Part shown: one piece after another, positions 56,995-64,000 of the stretch
Layout of the letters: the number at the start of each line of letters is the position of its first letter
Numbering within the stretch: position 1 is the first letter of the stretch
Translations under genes and position numbers: made by a program
Notes under the pieces: generated by a model
Told to the model about the DNA's origin: nothing
Database searches by the model: none
The model's input: only the letters and a program-made list of their open reading frames with translations
DNA from: Cryptomeria japonica
Lineage: Eukaryota; Streptophyta; Pinopsida; Cupressales; Cupressaceae
Reading direction: 5' to 3'
Length of the DNA: 64,000 nt
NCBI RefSeq assembly: GCF_030272615.1
Contig: NC_081410.1
Coordinates: 223,501,415 to 223,565,414, forward strand

Positions 56995-58115
56995 TGTTCA
57001 CATTATTTTCAGTTAAAGTCCACAGGCGAAATTTGGATTGGGAGGATCTTTTCCTTCTTTAACTTTCCAGTTGTGCTCAATGTACAGGCCAAATGGCATC
57101 TTGGCATTTCCCTTGATGGCCCATGTTTTATGTTTGAAGTCTAAAGGAGCGCGGAGGTGATAAATGGGTCAGTTTTGGTGACTCGGCATTTATTTTGGGC
57201 CCCACCCTATACTTTGAGAAAGATGGAGACACATGGCATCTTCGCATTGTTGGTAGTATTTCGGTTGGGATGCTTTTCTGTGGAGGTTCCTTTGAGATTT
57301 TGTGTGTCCTTTAGCGTGCATTGTATGCCAAGTTGCACTTAGCACAAATTTTTCTATTAAGGAAGGTATGAAGATCATTGCGGCTAAGTGGGAGTAACAA
57401 CCTCAGAGGCCATTTTGCTGAGTGTGTTCCTGTGGAATTCCATGGCATGGTTTTTCTATTTCAGGGGTGGTTGTGCTTGGCTAGCAGATGTTTGAGCTAT
57501 TAGTAGAGCCGTGGGCTCTATTTATGCTTTGTTTTTCCCTTTTCTGGGGGTTGAGAACTTTCAAAAAGAACAATTAAGTTTTCTTAGATAGAATTTCAGC
57601 CTTTTAGCTGTTACTGTTTCTTGAAAAAAGGTTAATCAAATTGTGGCTACGGCCTTTGTGATGCCTCTTTTTCAATATGCTTTAATGGTTTTTTGTGCTT
57701 CTCCCTTGTGTTTCTGATAACTTTAGAAATATATATCTAACATTCTGTCGATTAAACTATGTTTTGCACTTATTATCTAATAGATGTGTGATTGATATTT
57801 CTTTATGTTGCAAAGGAATTTTGATTATATCTTAATTGTGGTTCTATTTGGATATGTAGATTGTTGAATGGGCTTTAAAATTGCATGTCTTTTGGTTTTA
57901 TATGTTGTTAATGTTTTTACAAAATTCTTTGGTGTATCACCTCAACAGTTTAGATCTTGTTGTTTTAAGTTTCCTTCTTCCCCTTTTCTCAAAACCATAA
58001 GGAAGAGTCAACTTCTTAAATCCCAAGGTTATTCAGTGAGTCTCGTGCAATTGGGCCCCCATCACTGAATTTCCCATGAGGTTGTCTACTTTCAAAGTAA
58101 AATTTAGAGTTAACA
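56995..58115 (+). repeat. 5' LTR of element F
   Basis: 1,121 bp, ends GAGTTAACA. A CACGCCTAGTGGGATC segment follows at 58130, in the position of a primer-binding site. I could not match it to a tRNA with confidence. Confidence 0.9.
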
Positions 58116-58172
58116 ATTCTTTTTCTAGCACGCCTAGTGGGATCATAGTTTGAATAAACCTTGAGCCATTTT

Positions 58173-59180
58173 ATGAGTCACATGGCCAACACCAGGAGTA
58201 AAACAACCCTAAATCCTAGTTTACTCCTTCCCCCCTTGGTGAATGTTCATTTAGCTGCATCTTCCTCTTCTCAAAGCTTACCTATCTTTCCTACAATCAC
58301 CTTCACAATGATGGCACACATTCCTCCCAGAAATTTTGTGACCTGGAATAACGAGATCCCCCTCATTCCTCCAACCCCACCTGTAGTCTGGGGGCTGATC
58401 CCCACGACTACGCTGAAAGTTGTACCCAACTTTTTTGGAGAATGTCATAAGACTCTCAGGGAGAATTTAGAAGATATAGCCAGCGTCTGCATAGTTCACG
58501 GTATTACCAGGCAACATATAGCCTTGAGATTGCTTGTAGCCTCTTTCAAAGGAAGAGCTCTAGATTGGTTCAGGTCCTTAGGGCCCAACACTGTAGCAGA
58601 TTGGGATCAGTTGGGTGACCGTTTCTTTCAAAGATTCTCTGACAAGGCTGACAGATCATCACTGATGCACCAATTGATCATAATAAAGAGGGTTCCTCAG
58701 GAAGCATTGATAGAATTCAATTTAAGATTCCAAAGGACCTGGCAAACAATACCTCTATCTACCCACCCTCCTGTGGATATGGCATTTGTCTTTTACCTAA
58801 AGGCTTTCAATTCTGACATATTGGTGATGATCCAATCTATAGGCAACAACACCATCCCGCAAGGATTCGACATAGCAGTTCAAGTAAAAAATAATTTGAG
58901 CGATGTTGGGAAGCTTGCCCCTCGCCCCATCATGCCAGTCTTCCTTGAGATATCTCACCAAACTCCTAAAGAGGTTGCCCCTAGTACATCTACCCCGCAA
59001 TCTATGTATGTGTACCCTAGCCCCCAACAAACATATGTCTCTCTGCAATCCTCTCTAGTTGCGGAGGTCAATGACATGAAAGAATTGTTTAGATCCTTCT
59101 CAAACAAAATTGTTAATCTGAAAAGAGCCCAAATCTCACCTGTTAGACCCCCTTTTCAGCAAAATTTCCAAGGAAACTGA
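58173..59180 (+). CDS. Intact gag of element F (about 335 residues)
   Basis: Open from the ATG at 58173 (a second in-frame ATG is at 58182) to the TGA at 59178. The N-terminus is Ser/Pro-rich (MANTRSKTTLNPSLLLPP). A Retrotrans_gag core follows: PNFFGECHKTLRENLEDI, LRLLVASFKGRALDWFRSLG, DRFFQRFSDKADRSSLMHQL, LIEFNLRFQRTWQTI. Its C-terminal part has a short coiled-coil-like stretch (VNDMKELFRSFSNKIVNLKR). The frame is uninterrupted although the LTRs differ by about 12%, so this gag may have been kept under selection until recently. Capsid formation is its expected role. Confidence 0.88.
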   Translation: MSHMANTRSKTTLNPSLLLPPLVNVHLAASSSSQSLPIFPTITFTMMAHIPPRNFVTWNNEIPLIPPTPPVVWGLIPTTTLKVVPNFFGECHKTLRENLEDIASVCIVHGITRQHIALRLLVASFKGRALDWFRSLGPNTVADWDQLGDRFFQRFSDKADRSSLMHQLIIIKRVPQEALIEFNLRFQRTWQTIPLSTHPPVDMAFVFYLKAFNSDILVMIQSIGNNTIPQGFDIAVQVKNNLSDVGKLAPRPIMPVFLEISHQTPKEVAPSTSTPQSMYVYPSPQQTYVSLQSSLVAEVNDMKELFRSFSNKIVNLKRAQISPVRPPFQQNFQGN

Positions 59181-60337
59181 CCCCCATACCTACATAATAA
59201 GCACGCAAACCATCATGCTGATAAGTCTGCCCAACCAAATGGCCAAATAGTCCCAACCCCCAATCCTTTGCAGATCGTTTACCCCAACACCAGCATAGAG
59301 TTGGCAATGGGTCAAAATAATCTAGTGGATGATACTAACTCTTTTGGTTTTCCCTGCAATAACACTCACACACCAAGAAATTGTCCAAGAGGAAATATAC
59401 AACAAAAGATTGCAGAGCAATAGAGTCTAGGCATGATGCTCAATGAGTCTATTTATGCCTCCTCTGGTATGGATAATGCTTCTCTCATCGCCCAAATGCA
59501 GGATATGTCAATGCAACAAGAGACAAAGATTGGCCCTAGATCATGCATTATTCTCTTAAATGGAAGATGAAGATGCGGTGTTAACCAATAGCGCAACTAC
59601 CTTAAAGGAGGGAGCCCCCTTCGTACAATAAAATTATAATCTTTTCTCTAAAAGATATTTCACTGAGGAGAGTATGAACACATTAGGGAGAGCACCCACA
59701 GATAAAGCTCCTGAGAAACATGTAGTCATCCCTACATACCCAAGGAAAGAGTTCATCCCCTTTAAGCCAAGAGAGCCAAAAGCATCGGTGCCTACAATAC
59801 TAGATGTGGTGGAGTAGCTGAAGAAGGCTCTAGCCAATGTATCTCTGTGGGATCTCCTTAGCATCCCAGAGAAAAAGAATCGACTAAAAAAGGCCCTATC
59901 TGACACCAGTGGAAGTGCAAGCATAAATTTTGCTAAAGCTCCAAAGTACAACAAAAGAGAGCCCCAACCTTCTAAAGACAAATCATGCTCTTTGACTGTG
60001 TTAACAAATGAGACCACATCTACCAAGGCTTAGATGGAAGGTAAGCCCAAACCCAACGCATTCTATCTAACCATTATAGTCGGGGATAAGCTCTTGCATA
60101 ATTCTATGATAGATTATGGAGCTAGCACTACTGTCATGCCCAGATAGATCGCTAAGGTTTTGAATATCAAGTACAAACCTTTAAATAGGGGAGTCATGCA
60201 ATTAGATAGGAATAAAGTCCAAACCATACGTCTTTGACTTGCTCCGACCCATCTTGGTATGAAGTTTGGTCTCCAAACCAACAATTTTGGGTTCTTGTAT
60301 TCCACAGGCAGAATTCCCCCTTTTAGTCGCTAAGAAA
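59181..60337 (+). pseudogene. Gag C-terminus and protease relic of element F
   Basis: Decayed sequence after gag. A cysteine-containing stretch near 59350 (FPCNNTHTPRNCPRGNI) may be a lost zinc knuckle. The protease lies near 60040-60240 (NAFYLTIIVGDKLLHNSMI), with the active-site triad at 60112-60120 reading D-Y-G instead of D-S-G. Everything downstream that would be RT, RNase H and integrase is absent, and the 3' LTR starts at 60338. Confidence 0.7.
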
Positions 60338-61418
60338 TGTTCACATTATTTTCAGTTAAAGTCCACGGGCAAAATTTTGATTGGGAGGTTCTTTTCCTTC
60401 TTTAACTTTCTAGCTGTGCTCAACATATGGGCCAAATGTCATCTCGGCATTGCGTTTGATGGCTCATGTTTTATGTTTGAAGTCTGAAGGAGTGCGGAGG
60501 TGACAAATAGATCAGTTTTGGTGACTCGAAATTTCTTTTCTACCCCAACCTTTAGTATGAGAAAGATGGAGACACATGGCATCTCCACGTTGTTGGTAGT
60601 ATTTTGATTGGGTTGATTTTTTGTGGAGGTTCCTTTGAGCTTCTGTGTGTCCTTCAAGGTGCGTTGTTTGCCAGGTTGCGCTTAGCACAAACTTTTTTGT
60701 TCAGGCGAGTATGAAGATCATCACAGCTGAGTGGGAGTAACAACCTCGAAGGCCGTTTTGCTGGGTGTTTTCCTGTGGACTTCCACGACTTGGTTTTTCT
60801 ATTTTAGGGGTGGTGGTGCTTGGCTGGTGGATGTTTGAGCTGTTAGCAGAGCCATGGGTTGACAATTTTCAAAAAGAACAATTAAGTTTTCTTAGATAGA
60901 ATTTCAGCCTCATAGCTATTGTTGTTTCCTGAAAAAAGGTTAATCAAATTATGTCTGCGGCCTTTGCGATGCCTCTTTTTAGTATGCTTTGATGGTTTTC
61001 TGTTCTTTTCCCTTATGATTTTGATAACTTTAGAAATATATATCTAAGACTCTATCGATTAAACTATGTTTTGCACTTGTTATTTGAAGATACCTGATTG
61101 ATATTTCTTCATGTTGCGAAGGAATTTTGATTGTATATTAATTGTGGTTTTGTTTGGATATGTAGATTATTGAATGGGCTTTAAAACTGCATGTCTTTGG
61201 GTTTTATATGTTGTTAATGTTTTACAAAATGCTTTGGCATATCGCCTTAATAGTTTAGATCTTGTTGTTTTAATTTTCCTTCTTCCCCTTTCTCAAAACC
61301 ATAAGGAAGAGTTGGCTTCTTAAATTTGGATGTTATTCAGTGAGTCTCGCACAAATGGTCCCCCATCACTGAATTTCCATAAGGTTGTCTTCTTTCAAAG
61401 TAAATTTTAGATTCAATA
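60338..61418 (+). repeat. 3' LTR of element F
   Basis: 1,081 bp, direct repeat of the 5' LTR. The end (AGATTCAATA) is mutated from the AACA end of the 5' copy, but the adjoining TSD GTTTT fixes the boundary. Confidence 0.9.
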
Positions 61419-61423
61419 GTTTT

Positions 61424-61760
61424 CAAACCTTACTTGATAACCATCAAGTTTAGCAATTTTGACAGTAGGGTCACCTTCATTCAGAGTTGGCAATTTGTCC
61501 CATATAACCTTAGCCGATGATTTGTCAGTCAATCCCATAATCTACTGATCAGTAAGTGCACACAAGAGGGCTTCTCTAGCTCTACAATAATTTTCAATAT
61601 TCTTATCCAGGTCAGCAAGAGCAGGATTGCCAGATGCTGGATCATAAGGTGTGTATCCTTAATTTGTTCCATCAAGCTTAGGGGTTTCTCTTCTGAAAAT
61701 AGTTGTTTGTGGATTAGAAGTGTTAACTACCATAGGATCTACCTCAAGCAGTTAAGCTTC
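61424..61760 (-). pseudogene. Gag N-terminus of Copia A
   Basis: Minus strand from about 61745, after the primer-binding site. Readable segments include a proline/threonine stretch and gag residues such as YDPASGNPALADLDKN, CRAREALLCALTD and KSSAKVIWDKLPTLNEGDP. It stops at element F and continues at 56989. At least three in-frame stops. Confidence 0.8.
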
Positions 61761-61777
61761 TGCAAAAGAGAACTAAA

Positions 61778-61790
61778 GCTTTGATACCAA
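61778..61790 (-). other. Primer-binding site of Copia A
   Basis: On the minus strand TTGGTATCAAAGC lies one base after the LTR end. It is the initiator tRNA-Met primer site with one G-to-A change. Confidence 0.85.
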
Positions 61791-61791
61791 T

Positions 61792-63049
61792 TGTTAGGAT
61801 AACTGGTGAATAGCTAAGGAGGGGTGAATCAGTTGTTATTAGATTATAACTTTTCATCCATAATACAACCTTGAACAAATCAAGTACCGGTAAAGCACAA
61901 ACAAATGCCAGTAGGAACAGATACTGGTAAACCATACAACTTAACAATTAACCAGATAATCAATGCAAAGAAACCATACCACATAACACCATGATTTCTA
62001 CATGGAAAACCCTTAAAGGGAAAAACCACAGTGGGAAGCCTACCCATAATCAGATGATACTTCAACAGAAAGTATGTGTTACAATGAGGGGCCTGCACTT
62101 GCAAGAAGGCACACTACCTAGAGCACACTGCTCATTACAAAAGAGTCTCACTAACTACATAGAAGATATAACCTTCTCAATAAAAATGGACAACAATCCA
62201 ATAGAGTGAACTGCTAGAAATAGCATCTACCATGCCTGATTATAGTCCCGGTTAAGATCAATGCTGGAGGACTAAATCCTCTTCTAAATCCAATTCAATC
62301 ACCAATGATTGATCAACTCCTCTCCCTGAATGATATTATAATATTTGCACATTACATTCCTTGACCATGACCTTTCCAATAACCAATATACTTTTCAAAG
62401 AGTTTCTACCTCTTATTTATACAAACCCTAAGGCCTAAACCAATTAGGTCAGCCACCTAAAGATATTACAATAATATCATTACATAATTCCATTTACAAT
62501 GATATCCCATGTCAGCTTAAGACCAAAACAATAACAACAAATCCATAAATCATCTTGAATCATCCAGGTAACGTGTAGAGTACATGCTAGCATGATACCG
62601 GTCCATAACCTAGATAGGTACCAGACCTATTCTGGGTCCACCATGCCAAAGCAATGTCTTCAAGCATTTGAAGCATGATCAAAGAACATCTTCAGCATCC
62701 TAAAATCCTTGAAGAACCTGCACCAACACCAATTGTGCATCCTATCATGATTCCTTAATGAAAGCTCTATCGATAAAGCCTTAAACCAGTGTCGGTAAGG
62801 GTTTACCAGAGTTTATGATAACATCCAATTACCAATCCAATACCAACTAACCAAAACATGCTCATGGAGCATATAACTCATTAATATACTTTACTAATCC
62901 AAACATATCAGAAGTGTCAACAAATAATCTCTTCTGCCAGTAACACAAGATCTTCTACCGGTAACCAAAACTTGTCTATCGGTATCCATCCATATCAGGT
63001 AGTGTTGACATCAATGCAAAACATAATCAATTCATCCATAATGCCAACA
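61792..63049 (-). repeat. 5' LTR of Copia A
   Basis: Direct repeat of 16563-17838. Minus-strand start TGTTGGCATTATGGATG at 63049, end CCTAACA at 61792. 1,258 bp. Confidence 0.92.
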
Positions 63050-64000
63050 TAGACATGTCTGGTGACCTATTAAGGGGTTCCACAAGAAGATTAGCAAAGT
63101 ACAGACATGAAGGGTAACTTGTAAAGTGTGAGATACTGACAGGGTTAGTGAACTGACATAAAAGAAGGACCGGTTGAGTGTTTGGTCATTGATCTTGTCT
63201 GAACTGATATAGAGGACCAAGCTAAGGTGGATGTTGACAAAGGTGCCATGTGGAGTCAAGGTGGCAGACATGTGCAATGGTAGATGGTGTGTGTATTGAT
63301 GAGGTTGTTACATAGTTGGTAGACATTAATTGTAGACCTTGTAAATAATGGGATGTGTTGCAGATGCATTGCAGAGGTGTGTGGCTTGAGGAAGGTTGAA
63401 CAGAAGTAATCGATGAGATGTATCAATCAGCGCAAAGTGTCCAGGTGTAGAATGAGGTCAATGATGAAATCTATATAACAAATTATGGTGATTGATCTTG
63501 TGTCTCACCAACTGATTGTTTGTGTTTGCTAAGTCTAGAAAATGTGTATTGGAAGGCATGTTAATGATGGTGATGTGCATATAGTTGTCTTGGAGCTCAT
63601 ATCAAATGAGATCTGATTAGATTTGATGTGCCTGATTAGTGGAAGAAACCCTAAGGTGTCAAGTTTGAATGTTGCTTTTGGCGGGATAGTCTGTATATAA
63701 ATATGCAGGCCAAAGACAGATTGGACGATGCCTCAGAGAGAGATGTTGTGAACTCATGCACAAGGCTGAATAGGGAAATAGATGAAGCATGATATCTATA
63801 GAGGATCATAGAGGTCGAGCAGCAGGGAGACAACCGGTAATAGGTTTTGGCGAAGGCTTAACCAATGAGGTTAAAGACATCGACGTGTTGCTGAAGGAAA
63901 GAGTATTGCTTCTAAAAAAGAGAGAAAATTAGTCAAGCGCTCATTAAGAGTTAGAGGAGAGACTGAGTGTGAGAGAGAATCAGGTTGAAGAGTTCAACTG
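63050..64000 (+). repeat. 3' LTR of Copia element C, continuation
   Basis: It resumes after the insertion of Copia A (TAGAC at 63050 duplicates TAGAT at 16558). From 63631 it matches the 5' LTR copy at 513-890. The LTR runs off the right edge of the window. Confidence 0.75.

Larger units (their letters stand above)
56995..61418 (+). mobile_element. Gag-only Gypsy-type LTR element F (TR-GAG like, 4.4 kb)
   Basis: LTRs at 56995-58115 and 60338-61418, both starting TGTTCACATTATTTTCAGTT, with an exact 5-bp TSD GTTTT (56990-56994 and 61419-61423). The interior of about 2.2 kb has gag and a protease relic but no RT or integrase. That fits terminal-repeat retrotransposons with GAG only. Inserted in gag of Copia A, opposite orientation. 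LTR identity is roughly 88% over about 200 hand-compared bases. Confidence 0.92.
16563..63049 (-). mobile_element. Sirevirus-like Copia element A, split by nested insertions
   Basis: The LTRs are at 16563-17838 (3') and 61792-63049 (5'). The TSD is TAGAT/TAGAC, with one mismatch. Three insertions (B at 19416-25582, L at 25800-54713, F at 56995-61418) break its coding region. Removing them and their TSDs leaves about 6.96 kb, normal for Copia. Its gag, protease, integrase, RT and RNase H follow Copia order on the minus strand across the gaps, which confirms that the pieces belong together. A hand comparison of about 300 LTR bases gives roughly 86% identity, so it is old. Confidence 0.93.

Noticed and set aside
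1-64000. Host protein-coding gene, rRNA, CRISPR array or bacterial-type operon
   Set aside because: Every recognisable domain belongs to LTR elements or a LINE; no exon-intron gene structure, rRNA segment or spaced repeats were seen.

Overview
The window is a pile of plant transposable elements nested inside one another. I see no host gene, structural RNA gene or CRISPR array. Plant retroelement families, base composition and nesting depth point to a seed plant with a very large genome. A gymnosperm is my best guess, but the sequence alone does not prove it. The boundaries below come from paired long terminal repeats (LTRs), primer-binding sites, polypurine tracts and target-site duplications (TSDs) read directly in the sequence.

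Layout. The outermost layer is a plus-strand Sirevirus-like Copia element (C). Its 5' LTR ends at 1675, a decayed gag lies at 1779-3718, and its 3' LTR starts at 15854. That LTR is split by later insertions and resumes at 63050-64000. A piece of another LTR (D, 1-512) interrupts C's 5' LTR. A decayed Ty3/Gypsy chromovirus (E, 5327-14416) sits in C's interior and carries a minus-strand solo LTR (S, 8976-10132). A minus-strand Sirevirus-like Copia (A, 16563-63049) is inserted in C's 3' LTR. A has in turn been hit by three elements: a plus-strand Copia (B, 19416-25582, TSD GGTAC), a minus-strand L1-type LINE (L, 25800-54713, 13-bp TSD) and a plus-strand gag-only Gypsy element (F, 56995-61418, TSD GTTTT). 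Inside L's ORF2 sits the youngest and largest insertion, a plus-strand giant Gypsy element (G, 31257-52514, 21,258 bp, TSD CTTCT). Removing the insertions gives credible sizes: A about 7.0 kb, L about 7.65 kb, F 4.4 kb, B 6.2 kb.

The unusual system is element G. Its pol carries an extra RNase H upstream of the reverse transcriptase, a degenerate classical RNase H after it, and an intact integrase. It has no recognisable canonical gag and lacks the N-terminal half of the protease. Downstream of integrase, after a 0.5-kb spacer packed with TCGA/ATCGAT motifs, it encodes an uninterrupted 1,049-residue protein that I cannot assign to a family. About 7.3 kb of non-coding DNA follows. It contains a cluster of ACGTGGC (G-box/ABRE) motifs with CCAAT and TATA-like sequences, two tRNA-Arg-like repeat units, several tandem repeats, and a perfectly registered 91-bp duplication of the polypurine-tract region that abuts the 3' LTR.

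How the parts relate: F encodes gag but has lost pol, while G encodes pol but lacks an ordinary gag. Such halves could complement each other in trans, but this is inference. Most reading frames in A, B, E and L are broken by changes that look like C-to-T or G-to-A transitions, as expected for methylated, silenced elements. In B the whole polyprotein stays in one frame apart from 14 stop codons, eleven of them TAG.
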